Part shown: positions 26,858 to 35,311 of the stretch, piece by piece | How the letters are laid out: the number at the start of each line of letters is the position of its first letter | Position numbering within the stretch: position 1 is the stretch's first letter | DNA from: Pseudonocardia sp. C8 | Lineage (GTDB): Bacteria; Actinomycetota; Actinomycetes; Mycobacteriales; Pseudonocardiaceae | Length of the DNA: 64,000 nucleotides | Assembly (NCBI RefSeq): GCF_014267175.1 | Contig: NZ_JACMTR010000002.1 | Coordinates: 1,725,001 to 1,789,000, forward strand | Reading direction: 5' to 3' | Made by a program: the position numbers and the translations under genes | The notes under the pieces: model-generated | Databases searched by the model: none | What the model saw: only the letters and a program-made list of their open reading frames with translations | Told to the model about the DNA's origin: nothing

Positions 26858-28146
26858 GTGGTCTCTCCGGAGTGGGGGGTGGTCGTTCGTTCGGTGATCG
26901 GTCCGGGCCGGCTGCGGCCGGTGCGGAAGGTCAGGAGCCCGCCGAGCAGCAGCGGCACGGCGAGCGCGGCGAGAGCGAGGTCGAAACTGCCGGTCGACTC
27001 GCGGATCCAGCCAGTGAGGTAGGGGCCGACGAAGCCGCCGAGATTGCCGAAGCTGTTGGCCACGGCGAGCGCGGCGGCACCGGCCGCACCGGTGACGAAG
27101 CGGCGAGGGAGGGCCCAGAAGGCGCTGGCTCCGGTGTAGACGGCGAACGCCGCCACGCTCAGCAGGAACATCGACATGACTGCGCTGTTCACCCAGGCAC
27201 CGAGCAGGAAGGCGACGGCACCGGCCCCGCACGGCACAACGGCGTGCCAGACGTACTCGCCCGTGCGGGTCGTGTGCCGTCCCCACCAGACCATGCCGGC
27301 GGCGGCGACCGCGAACGGCACGGCGGTCAGCCACCCGGTGGCCACGGTCGAGACACCGAGGGCCTTGATGACCTGCGGCAGCCACAGCACCAGGGCGTAG
27401 CTGCTGGTCATGATCAGGAAGTACTGCAGGCTCATGAGGACCGTCTGCGAGTCGGTGAGCGCCTCGCGCAGCCGGACGTGCCCGCTCGTCGGGTCCGGGA
27501 GCTGTTCGCGCACCTCGTCACGCTCGGTGGGAGTGAGCCACCGCGCGTCCTCCACCCGGTCCGGCAGGTACCTCAGGACCACCACCGCGAGCACGACGGC
27601 AGGCACGGCCTCGATGACGAACACCCACTGCCAGCCCAGCGTCACCAGGATCCAGGTCGAGATCGGCGCGCTCAGCGCGTTGGCGGCGGGACCGAACGCG
27701 GACATCCCCGCCAGGACACGGGCGAACTCCCGCTGGCCGAACCACTGCCGCAGGTAGTAGACGACGCCGGGGAAGAAGCCCGCCTCCGCCGCGCCGAGCA
27801 GGAAGCGCAGCACGTAGAACGAGGTCGGGCCGTCGACCAGCGCCATGCCCGCCGAGATCAGGCCCCAGGTCAGCATGATCCGGAAGATCCAGCGCCGCGC
27901 GCCGTACCGGTCGAGCGCCAGGTTGGACGGCAGCTCGAACAGGAAGTAGCCGATGAAGAAGATCCCGGCACCGAGGCCGTACGCGGCGGCCGACAGACCG
28001 ATGTCGGCGTTCATCTCGAGCGCGGCGATGGAGACGTTGGTGCGGTCGATGATGTTGATGAAGAAGCAGACGCCGAGGAGGGGGACGAGCCGGCGCGCGG
28101 CCTTGCGCACCCCGGGTGCTGTCTCGGCAGGAGGGGAACTGGTCAC
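26854..28146 (-). CDS. MFS transporter, anion:cation symporter (ACS) family
   Basis: 430 aa from GTG 28146 with a GGAG site. ACS hallmarks are LLGVCFFINIIDRTNVSIAALEM in helix 1, GIFFIGYFLFELPSNLALDRYGARRWI around helix 2 and the loop, and LRFLLGAAEAGFFPGVVYYLRQWF. The family takes up sugar acids, tartrate and phthalate-type anions. First gene of the operon, divergent from the GntR regulator that likely represses it through the palindrome at 28249-28262. Confidence 0.9.
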   Translation of the reverse strand: MTSSPPAETAPGVRKAARRLVPLLGVCFFINIIDRTNVSIAALEMNADIGLSAAAYGLGAGIFFIGYFLFELPSNLALDRYGARRWIFRIMLTWGLISAGMALVDGPTSFYVLRFLLGAAEAGFFPGVVYYLRQWFGQREFARVLAGMSAFGPAANALSAPISTWILVTLGWQWVFVIEAVPAVVLAVVVLRYLPDRVEDARWLTPTERDEVREQLPDPTSGHVRLREALTDSQTVLMSLQYFLIMTSSYALVLWLPQVIKALGVSTVATGWLTAVPFAVAAAGMVWWGRHTTRTGEYVWHAVVPCGAGAVAFLLGAWVNSAVMSMFLLSVAAFAVYTGASAFWALPRRFVTGAAGAAALAVANSFGNLGGFVGPYLTGWIRESTGSFDLALAALAVPLLLGGLLTFRTGRSRPGPITERTTTPHSGETT

Positions 28147-28248
28147 AGGGACTCCGATCCGACGAGGCGACGTCGACCGACGGAGGGCGGAAGACGGAGG
28201 GCTGGAGACCGGACGCGGTCGTGCCCGATGGCACGGAAGGGTGGTCAA

Positions 28249-28262
28249 AAGTGTCGACACTT
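28249..28262. promoter_or_regulatory. GntR operator palindrome AAGTGTCGACACTT
   Basis: A perfect 14-bp palindrome with a further half-site AGTGTC at 28269-28274. It lies between the transporter operon and the divergent GntR gene, 30 nt from the GntR start. This is a textbook position for an autoregulatory operator. Confidence 0.75.
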
Positions 28263-28291
28263 GTCAAGAGTGTCTATGACATCATCGGAGG

Positions 28292-28978
28292 ATGACTGAG
28301 GTTCCTCCTGTGCTCGACCGCCCGACCGAGGTGCCGGCCGGCCGGCCCGGCCGCCTCGTCGAGCAGGTGCACGCGCGGTTGCGCCGCGCGGTGCTCGACG
28401 GGGAGCTGGAGGTCGGGGAGCGGCTGCGCGACTCCGTGCTCGCCGAACAGCTCGGGGTGAGCCGGGCGCCGGTGCGCGAGGCGCTGCGCATGCTCGAGCA
28501 GTCCGGGTTGCTGCTCAAGCCGCCGAACCGCTCCTACGTCATCGCGCGGTTCACCGAGTCCGACATCCGCGAGCTCGCCCGGATGCGGGTCGGGCACGAG
28601 ACCCTGGCGGTCCGGGTCGTGGTGCGCGAGCGGCTCTCGCTCGGTCCGGCCGCGGCAGCGCTCGAGGACCTGCGCGTGGCGGCGGACTCCCGGGTCGAGG
28701 CGACGGTCATCGCCGCCGACCGGGCGTTCCACGAGGCGCTCGTCGCCTGTGCCCGCCAGGCCCGGCTGGACGCGTCCTACGGCGCCCTGCGGGACCAGGT
28801 CGAGCTCGCGATGCGGCAGACCGATGCCTACGGCCGAGGCCGTGAGGGGCTGGTGCGGCGGCACGCGGACCTGCTCGGGACGCTGCGCGGGGCCGTGGCC
28901 GCCGGTGATCCGCAGGTCGCGATGGAACAACTCGAGCGGCACATCCTGGAAGGGATGGCCTGCCCGGACGCGCTCTGA
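28292..28978 (+). CDS. GntR-family regulator (FCD subfamily)
   Basis: 228 aa. The winged helix covers about residues 18-85 (LRDSVLAEQLGVSRAPVREALRMLEQSGLL); the FCD domain has the DRAFHEALVACARQARL metal helix. The GGAGG sequence touches ATG 28292 with no spacer, while a TATGAC element sits 12 nt upstream, so a leaderless transcript is possible. It should repress the MFS-aldolase-dehydrogenase operon. Confidence 0.92.
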   Translation: MTEVPPVLDRPTEVPAGRPGRLVEQVHARLRRAVLDGELEVGERLRDSVLAEQLGVSRAPVREALRMLEQSGLLLKPPNRSYVIARFTESDIRELARMRVGHETLAVRVVVRERLSLGPAAAALEDLRVAADSRVEATVIAADRAFHEALVACARQARLDASYGALRDQVELAMRQTDAYGRGREGLVRRHADLLGTLRGAVAAGDPQVAMEQLERHILEGMACPDAL

Positions 28979-29172
28979 CCGATCGGACCGGCGGTGGGGC
29001 GCGCCCGCTGCCGGTGGAGTGTTGTGGGCCGGCCTGCATCGTGCTTTCATTACGGACGTCGACTAGACGCTATACCTGCCTCGACGGCTCGTCGCGCGCG
29101 TTCGCCCCGCACGTCCGGCGGGGAGGCGGGTCCGGCCGAGCGCCGCACGACCATCACGACGAGGAGTAGTCC

Positions 29173-31338
29173 ATGGCCGAACGGTCCTTCGCCGCCGAGG
29201 TGCAGAAGCTGCGCGCCGGCGCGGGCGAGACCCTGCACGTCGAGGGGATCCTGGCCGTGACGAAGGCGCTGCTGCAGTCCGGCGTCGCCTACGTCGGCGG
29301 CTACCAGGGTGCCCCCATCTCGCACCTGATGGACGTCCTCGGTGACGCCCGCGAGATCCTCGACGAGCTCGACGTCCGGTTCGAGAACTCCGCCTCCGAG
29401 GCGACCGCGGCCGCGATGCTCGCCGCCTCGGTGCACCACCCGCTGCGCGGCGCGATCACGTTCAAGTCCCCGGTCGGCACCAACGTCGCCTCCGACGCGC
29501 TGGCCAACCTCGCCTCCGGAGGCGTGACCGGCGGCGCACTGGTGATCCTCGGCGAGGACTACGGCGAGGGTTCGTCGATCATGCAGGAGCGCTCGCACGC
29601 GTTCGCGATGAAGTCGCAGATGTGGCTGCTCGACCCACGGCCGAACACGACCGCGATCGTCGACGCCGTCGAGGCCGGCTTCGAGCTGTCCGAGGCGTCG
29701 CACACCCCGGTGTTCCTGGAGCTGCGGCTGCGGTCCTGTCACCTGCACGGCGGGTTCGTCGCCAAGGACAACCGGCGACCGCCGATGACCGTCGCCGAGG
29801 CCGCCGACGACCCGCGGCGGTCCGTCGACCGGATCGTGCTGCCGCCGGCGAGCTTCGCCCACGAGAAGGAGAAGCTGGAACAGCGCTGGCCGAAGGCCGT
29901 CCAGTTCATCCGCGAGCGCGGGATGAACGAGGTCTTCCCCGGTTCCCCGGAGGCGTCCGAGGTCGGGATCCTCGTCCAGGGCGGGCTGTACAACACGCTG
30001 AACCGGTCGATGGAGCTGCTCGGCTGCTCCGACGCGTTCGGTCGCACCCGGGTCCCGACCTACGTCATGAACGTGACCTACCCGGTCGTCGACTCGGAGA
30101 TCATCGAGTTCTGCTCCGGCAAGCGTGCCGTGATCATGGTGGAGGAGGGCCAGCCCGACTACATCGAGCAGAACCTGCACGCGATCCTGCGCCGCGCCGG
30201 GGTGACCACGGTGCTGCACGGCAAGGACATGCTCGCGGCCTCGGGGGAGTACACCTCGCAGGTCGTGACCCGCGGCCTGGACGAGTTCCTGACCAAGTAC
30301 ACCCCGGACGTCGTCACCCACCGGCCGTCGCTGCTGCTCGACCCGGCCGACCCGCGCAGCCCGCTCGCCCCACGGGTCGCCGCCGAGGTCGTCCGGCCGC
30401 GGCCGCCCGGCCTGTGCACCGGCTGCCCGGAACGGCCGATCTTCTCCGGGCTGAAGCTGGCCGAGCGGGAGACCGGGCAGCACCAGATCTCCGCGGACAT
30501 CGGCTGCCACCTGTTCGCGATCAACGCGCCCTTCGACATCGGGGCGACGACGATGGGCTACGGGATGGGCGCGGCCGGAGCCTCCGCGCTGGCCGGCGGG
30601 AAGTCGTCGCAACGCCCCGTCTCGATCATGGGCGACGGCGGGTTCTGGCACAACGGGCTGGTCTCGGGCGTCGGGAACGCGGTGTTCAACAAGTCCGACC
30701 AGGTGATGGTGGTCGTCGACAACGACTACGCGGCCGCCACCGGCGGGCAGGACGTGCTGAGCTCGCACGCCGAGTCCGAGCGCCGCTCGACGCGGCACCC
30801 GATCGAGAAGGCCGCCCGCGGCCTCGGGATCACCCGCGCGACCACGATCGACCACACCTACGACGTTCAGCGGGTCAAGGACGCCTTCCTGGCCGCGTTC
30901 CGCCGCAAGGAGTCCGGTCCCGAGCTGCTGGTCATGCAGTCCGAGTGCCAGCTGAACCGGCAGCGGCGGGTGAAGTCCGAGCGCGCCGCGAAGCTGAAGC
31001 GCGGCGAGCGCGTCGTCCGGGAGCGGTTCGGCGTCGACCCGGAGACCTGCACCGGCGACCACGCCTGCATCCGGATCTCCGGATGCCCGTCGCTGACGAT
31101 CACCGACAACCCGGATCCACTGCGGACCGATCCGATCGCGACGGTGCTCGACAGCTGCGTCGGCTGCGGGGTCTGCGGTAACAACGCGCACGCCGCGGTG
31201 CTCTGCCCGTCGTTCTACCGCACCGACGTCGTCGACAACCCCACCGTCTCGGAGCGGCTGCTGGCCCGGCTCCGGTCGTGGTGGATCTCGCTCGCGTCCC
31301 GGGGCATCGAGGCCCGGGCCGCCCGGATGGAGGCCTGA
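29173..31338 (+). CDS. Indolepyruvate ferredoxin oxidoreductase, alpha subunit (IorA-like)
   Basis: 721 aa with a pyrimidine domain at the N-terminus (LLQSGVAYVGGYQGAPISHLMDVL) and a ThDP-binding domain further on (GDGGFWHNGLVSGVGNAVFNKSDQVMVVVDNDYAAATGGQ). A cluster-binding tail carries CTGDHACIRISGCPSLT and CVGCGVCGNNAHAAVLCPSFY. The family oxidatively decarboxylates aryl 2-oxoacids to acyl-CoA with ferredoxin as acceptor. ATG 29173 follows GAGGAG. Operon of three genes with RidA last. Indolepyruvate would fit the tryptophan theme; other aryl oxoacids are possible. Confidence 0.9.
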   Translation: MAERSFAAEVQKLRAGAGETLHVEGILAVTKALLQSGVAYVGGYQGAPISHLMDVLGDAREILDELDVRFENSASEATAAAMLAASVHHPLRGAITFKSPVGTNVASDALANLASGGVTGGALVILGEDYGEGSSIMQERSHAFAMKSQMWLLDPRPNTTAIVDAVEAGFELSEASHTPVFLELRLRSCHLHGGFVAKDNRRPPMTVAEAADDPRRSVDRIVLPPASFAHEKEKLEQRWPKAVQFIRERGMNEVFPGSPEASEVGILVQGGLYNTLNRSMELLGCSDAFGRTRVPTYVMNVTYPVVDSEIIEFCSGKRAVIMVEEGQPDYIEQNLHAILRRAGVTTVLHGKDMLAASGEYTSQVVTRGLDEFLTKYTPDVVTHRPSLLLDPADPRSPLAPRVAAEVVRPRPPGLCTGCPERPIFSGLKLAERETGQHQISADIGCHLFAINAPFDIGATTMGYGMGAAGASALAGGKSSQRPVSIMGDGGFWHNGLVSGVGNAVFNKSDQVMVVVDNDYAAATGGQDVLSSHAESERRSTRHPIEKAARGLGITRATTIDHTYDVQRVKDAFLAAFRRKESGPELLVMQSECQLNRQRRVKSERAAKLKRGERVVRERFGVDPETCTGDHACIRISGCPSLTITDNPDPLRTDPIATVLDSCVGCGVCGNNAHAAVLCPSFYRTDVVDNPTVSERLLARLRSWWISLASRGIEARAARMEA

Positions 31339-33086
31339 TGCCCACCGTCATGCCCGCGCCTGCGGAGACCGGTTCGTGGTACACCGGCGCCCGCCCGATC
31401 ACGATCGCCGTGCTCGCCATGGGCGGCGAGGGCGGCGGCGTGCTCGCCGACTGGATCGTCGCCGTCGCCGAGCGGGCCGGCCACCACGCGCAGTCGACGT
31501 CGGTCGCCGGTGTCGCGCAGCGCACCGGGGCGACCGTGTACTACGTCGAGCTGTACCCGCCGACGTCCGACGTGGACGGTTCCGGGCGGCCGGAGCCGGT
31601 GCTGAGCGTGTTCCCGTCGCCGGGCGAGGTCGACGTCGTCGTCGCGTCCGAGCTGATGGAGTGCGGTCGCGCGGTGCAGCGCGGGTTCGCCACCCCGGAC
31701 CGGACGACGCTGATCGCCTCGACCAACCGGGTCTACTCGATCGACGAGAAGATGCACCCGGGGGACGGCCGGGTCGACTCCGCGCAGCTCCTGGCGGCCG
31801 CCGCTCAAGCCGCGAAACGGCTCGTCGCGGCCGACTTCGCCGCGATCGCCGCGGAGCACCGCAGCGTGATCTCCGCGGCCCTGTTCGGCGCGGTCGCCGG
31901 CTCGGGCGCGCTGCCGTTCACCCGCGAGCAGTGCGAGCGGGCGATCCGCGACGCGGGCAAGGGGGTCGAGGCCAGCCTCGCCGCGTTCGCCGGAGGGTTC
32001 GACGCGGCGCGGTCGGCGCTCGACCGGCCGTCCGGTGCTCCCGCCGAGGGCGCGCCGGACGCGGGAGCCGGAACGGGACCCGTTCCGGTCGAGCTCGCGC
32101 CCCCGCCGCGCCGCCCCGCGCCGGTCGACATCACGATCGGCCCGCGACCGGTGTCGCCGGAGGAGGAGAAGGCGAGGGAGGAGGCCCGCCGGAACGCGAT
32201 CGCCGCGTCCGACCCGGAGTCCCTCGTCGGACCGGACCTGCGCCCGCTCGCCCGCGCCGTGGCCGGCCTTCCCGCGGCGGCCCGGTCGACGGTCCTGCAC
32301 GGGCTCGTCCGCACCGGCCTCTACCAGGACGTCGACTACGCCCGGCGCTACCTCGACCGCGTCCGCGCGTTCGCCGCCGCCGACCCGGATCCGGGCGGCG
32401 ACGCCCGGCTCACCACCGCGGCGGCCCGGCACCTGGCGCTGTGGATGTGCTACCAGGACACGATCCAGGTGGCGCTGCAGAAGACCCGCCGGCAGCGGCT
32501 CGAGCGGGTCCGCGCCGAGGCACACGCATCACGGGCGCAGGTGAGCCAGGTCCGGGAGTACCTGCACCCGCAGTCCGAGGAGATCACCGACACGCTGCCC
32601 TACCGGCTGGGGAAGATCCTGCGCCGGTCGCGGGCGTTCACCCGCGCCGTCGACCGCGCCACCCGGGACGGGATGGTCCTCAACACGACGTCGGCCACCG
32701 GCTACACGATGCTGTCCACGATGGCCCGGCTGCGACCGCTGCGCCCGCGTTCGCTGCGCTTCGTGGAGGAGCAGGGCGCGATCGAGGACTGGATGTCGCT
32801 CGCGCTCGACGTCGCCGGAACCGATACCGCGCTGGCCGGCGAGATCGTCGAATGCCAGCAGGTCCTCAAGGGCTACGGCGCCACCTACGCACACGGCAAC
32901 GACAGCTTCGCCCTGCTCATGGGCGCGGCCCGGCGGCTGCGCGGGACCGACGACGCCGCCGCGGTGCTCGCCCGGCTCCGCTCCGCCGCCCAGGCCGACG
33001 AGGACGGCGCCGCGCTGCGCGCGCAGCTGTCCGGCGCCGGCCTCCCCACGACCCCCGACACGAGGAAGAAGAGGACCAGGTCATGA
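31338..33086 (+). CDS. Indolepyruvate oxidoreductase beta-type subunit with DUF6537-like extension
   Basis: 582 aa, about three times an archaeal IorB. Residues about 20-215 form the pyruvate:ferredoxin oxidoreductase gamma domain (AVLAMGGEGGGVLADWIVAVAERAGHHAQSTSVAGVAQRTG). A Pro/Ala-rich linker near 230-275 precedes a mostly helical C-terminal domain (about 300-560) like the DUF6537 part of actinobacterial and proteobacterial indolepyruvate oxidoreductases. ATG 31338 shares a base with the IorA stop. No Fe-S motif is visible in this subunit. Confidence 0.85.
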   Translation: MPTVMPAPAETGSWYTGARPITIAVLAMGGEGGGVLADWIVAVAERAGHHAQSTSVAGVAQRTGATVYYVELYPPTSDVDGSGRPEPVLSVFPSPGEVDVVVASELMECGRAVQRGFATPDRTTLIASTNRVYSIDEKMHPGDGRVDSAQLLAAAAQAAKRLVAADFAAIAAEHRSVISAALFGAVAGSGALPFTREQCERAIRDAGKGVEASLAAFAGGFDAARSALDRPSGAPAEGAPDAGAGTGPVPVELAPPPRRPAPVDITIGPRPVSPEEEKAREEARRNAIAASDPESLVGPDLRPLARAVAGLPAAARSTVLHGLVRTGLYQDVDYARRYLDRVRAFAAADPDPGGDARLTTAAARHLALWMCYQDTIQVALQKTRRQRLERVRAEAHASRAQVSQVREYLHPQSEEITDTLPYRLGKILRRSRAFTRAVDRATRDGMVLNTTSATGYTMLSTMARLRPLRPRSLRFVEEQGAIEDWMSLALDVAGTDTALAGEIVECQQVLKGYGATYAHGNDSFALLMGAARRLRGTDDAAAVLARLRSAAQADEDGAALRAQLSGAGLPTTPDTRKKRTRS

Positions 33087-33490
33087 CCGGAACCACCGAC
33101 ATCGAGCTCATCAACCCGGACACGCTGGCGAAGCCGTCCGGCTTCACCCACGCCGTCCGGCACGCCGACACCGTCCACCTCTCCGGCCAGACCGCGATGG
33201 ACGCGAGCGGGGCCATCGTCGACGGCGACATCGTCGACCAGTTCCGTCAGGCCCTGTCCAACGTGCTCGCCGCGCTGCGGGCCGCCGGTTCGGAACCGTC
33301 CGACCTGCTGTCGGTGCGGATCTACCTGACCGACATCCCCGGATACCAGGCCCGCGGCAAGGAGATCGGCGCCGTCTGGAAGGAGCTGTGCGGGCGGACC
33401 TACCCGGCGATGACGGGGGTCGGGGTCACGGCGCTGTGGCAGCCCGAGGCGATGATCGAGATCGAGGCGGTCGCGGCGCGCCGGGCCTGA
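33083..33490 (+). CDS. RidA/YjgF-family imine or enamine deaminase
   Basis: 135 aa. RHADTVHLSGQTAMDASGAIVDGDIVDQFRQALSNVLAALRAAGSE and a C-terminal substrate-binding VRIYLTDI ... LWQPEAMIEIEAVA match the trimeric RidA family, which hydrolyses reactive enamines/imines; the 2-aminomuconate deaminases of aromatic amine breakdown belong here. It overlaps the IorB-like gene by 4 nt. In this window an enamine from ring-opened or ring-reduced anthranilate is a natural candidate substrate. Confidence 0.88.
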   Translation: MTGTTDIELINPDTLAKPSGFTHAVRHADTVHLSGQTAMDASGAIVDGDIVDQFRQALSNVLAALRAAGSEPSDLLSVRIYLTDIPGYQARGKEIGAVWKELCGRTYPAMTGVGVTALWQPEAMIEIEAVAARRA

Positions 33491-33497
33491 CCGAGAG

Positions 33498-33531
33498 GCA
33501 CGCATCCGTCCCGGTCGGGGCGGGAGCGTGC
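33498..33531. terminator. Bidirectional terminator-like hairpin
   Basis: GCACGC (33498-33503) pairs with GCGTGC (33526-33531), and inside it CCGTCCCG pairs with CGGGGCGG (one G-U), with a 2-nt loop. It lies between the convergent ridA-like and DUF385 genes. There is no T tract, as is common in high-GC actinobacteria. Confidence 0.6.
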
Positions 33532-33606
33532 TGATCGACTCGGTCCGGCGCCGACACCGCGTGCCACTGCCGGGCGGGCGGGCGCTACCGGTCGCACGTG
33601 CCCCGG

Positions 33607-34056
33607 TCATGCGGGCCGCAGACGGATCAGGGCCAGGCCGCGGGCGAGCGCGCGGCGCAGGTCGTCACGGTGGACCGAGCCGTCGGGGCCGACCCGCAGC
33701 TGCTGGAACCGGGCGTGCGCCCGGTTGCCCGCGACGATGTGCGGGTACAGGGCGGCGACGGTGTCCTCGTCGGTCACCCGCTGCGGGTACAGCTCGCGGC
33801 GGCGGCCCCGTACCGTCGCCGTGACCGGCCGGTCGGGCGTCAGGTTGTGCAGCCACCTCGCTTCCGCGACCCCGATCAGCACCTCGTGGCCGTGCTCGCC
33901 GTAGGCGATCGGGATGGTGTAGCGCCTGCCGCTCTTCCGTCCGGTGACCTCGAGCAACATGATCTTCCGGCTCAGGACGCCGTGCAGGGGCGACCGCAGC
34001 AGCCTCCGCATCGCGGCGTCGACGTACTTCTGCAGCGGGCCGGTCGTGGTGGTCAT
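33607..34056 (-). CDS. Deazaflavin-dependent (F420) nitroreductase-like protein, DUF385
   Basis: 149 aa from ATG 34056 with CGGAGG upstream. MLLEVTGRKSGRRYTIPIAYGEHGHEVLIGV and the RWLHNLTPDRPVTATVRGRR segment match the Ddn/DUF385 split-barrel family, which binds F420 in mycobacteria. It is divergent from a MarR gene that likely controls it. Substrate unknown. Confidence 0.85.
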   Translation of the reverse strand: MTTTTGPLQKYVDAAMRRLLRSPLHGVLSRKIMLLEVTGRKSGRRYTIPIAYGEHGHEVLIGVAEARWLHNLTPDRPVTATVRGRRRELYPQRVTDEDTVAALYPHIVAGNRAHARFQQLRVGPDGSVHRDDLRRALARGLALIRLRPA

Positions 34057-34105
34057 CGCCGTACCTCCGTGTGCCGTCGTGACCACTCCCAAAGTACGCA
34101 CTCAC

Positions 34106-34118
34106 GGTGACTATCACC
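34106..34118. promoter_or_regulatory. Candidate MarR operator GGTGA-N3-TCACC
   Basis: Perfect 5-nt arms around CTA, midway between the divergent DUF385 and marR genes, and flanked by AGTAC (34093) and GTACT (34124). A short motif, so moderate support only. Confidence 0.4.
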
Positions 34119-34138
34119 ACCGAGTACTATCAGCTTCC

Positions 34139-34612
34139 GTGAGTTCCTTGACGGACCGGCCCAGCTTCCTGCTGTCGCAGCTCGGCTTCCACGTCGCCGC
34201 GGAGTTCGGCCGGCGGCTGGAACCCCTGGACCTCCGGCCGCGCCAGTTCGGGATGCTGACCTACCTGTCGGCCGGCGGGAACGTGACCCAGCAGGAGCTC
34301 GGTGCCCGGCTCGGCATCCACCGCAACGTCGTGGTCGGCCTGATCGACGACCTGGAGCGGCGTGGGCTCGCCGAACGCCGCAAGCACCCGGACGACCGCC
34401 GCGCGCACGCCGTCCGGCTCACCGACCTCGGGCGCGAGCTCCTCGGGCACGCCGAGCGGATCGCCGACGAGCTCGACGCCGAACTGCTCGGCGACGACGA
34501 CCGGCAGGCGCTCCTGCACCTGCTCCACCGCGCGGCCGCGCGGGCGGGGCTGCAGCACGGCGTCCACCCCGGACTGCAGGCCGGACCCGGGAACGCGCCC
34601 GGAGCGTGCTGA
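34139..34612 (+). CDS. MarR-family transcriptional regulator
   Basis: 157 aa from GTG 34139. The winged helix ELGARLGIHRNVVVGLIDDLERRGLAERRKHPDDRRAHAVRLTD occupies about residues 55-105. A TACTAT element (34125-34130) lies 8 nt before the GTG and there is no Shine-Dalgarno site, so translation is probably leaderless. GGTGA-CTA-TCACC (34106-34118) is a candidate operator in the divergent promoter shared with the DUF385 gene. Confidence 0.9.
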   Translation: MSSLTDRPSFLLSQLGFHVAAEFGRRLEPLDLRPRQFGMLTYLSAGGNVTQQELGARLGIHRNVVVGLIDDLERRGLAERRKHPDDRRAHAVRLTDLGRELLGHAERIADELDAELLGDDDRQALLHLLHRAAARAGLQHGVHPGLQAGPGNAPGAC

Positions 34613-34699
34613 CCCCGGGTAATCAACCGATGAGTTGAGCAGACGAGGGCGGTCTGCTCCCGTGTCGGGATCCGCATCGCACACGGCAGGGGAGCGGTC

Positions 34700-35293
34700 A
34701 TGGGCAAGGTACTGATGGGAGCGGTGGTCTCGCTCGACGGCTTCGTCGCCGCCGAGGACGACGGCGTCGGACCGCTGTTCGACTGGTACGGCAACGGCGA
34801 CGTCGAGGTGACCCTCGGCGATCCCGACCGGGTGTTCCGGGTGAGCGCGGCCAGCGCCGCCTACATCCGGTCCGAATGGTCGGGCGTGCGCGCGACCGTG
34901 ATCGGGCGCCGGCTGTTCGACATCACGAACGGCTGGGGCGGTGTGCCCGCAGCGGGGGAGCACGTCTTCGTCGTCACCCACCAGGTGCCGGCGGACTGGC
35001 CGTACCCGGACGCGCCGTTCACCTTCGTCACCGACGGCGTGGCGAGCGCGATCGCGCAGGCGCAGGCGTTCGCCGGTGACGGGGACGTCTCGGTCACCGC
35101 AGGGGACGTCGGTGGACAGGCCCTCGCACTCGGACTGGTGGACGAGGTGCACTCGGACCTCGTCCCGGTCGTGTTCGGCAGCGGCAAGCGGTTCTACGGC
35201 TCGTTCACCGGCGGCCCGCAGCTGCTCGAGGACCCGCGCGTCGTCGTCGAGGGCGACCGGGTCCTGCACCTGGTCCACCCGGTCCGCCGGTGA
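34700..35293 (+). CDS. Dihydrofolate reductase-like protein (RibD C-terminal domain)
   Basis: 197 aa. MGKVLMGAVVSLDGFVAAEDDGVGPLFDWY and the C-terminal GGQALALGLVDEVHSDLVPVVFGSGKRFY are diagnostic of the stand-alone RibD-C/YyaP-like family, which binds NADPH. The substrate is generally unknown. It is a single gene whose stop codon forms the loop of a terminator hairpin. Confidence 0.88.
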   Translation: MGKVLMGAVVSLDGFVAAEDDGVGPLFDWYGNGDVEVTLGDPDRVFRVSAASAAYIRSEWSGVRATVIGRRLFDITNGWGGVPAAGEHVFVVTHQVPADWPYPDAPFTFVTDGVASAIAQAQAFAGDGDVSVTAGDVGGQALALGLVDEVHSDLVPVVFGSGKRFYGSFTGGPQLLEDPRVVVEGDRVLHLVHPVRR

Positions 35294-35303
35294 CCGGCGG
35301 ACC
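35281..35303. terminator. Bidirectional hairpin between convergent genes
   Basis: GGTCCGCCGG (35281-35290) pairs perfectly with CCGGCGGACC (35294-35303). The 3-nt loop TGA is the stop codon of the RibD-C gene. It separates this gene from the convergent PaaX gene. Confidence 0.6.
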
Positions 35304-35311
35304 GGCCCGTC

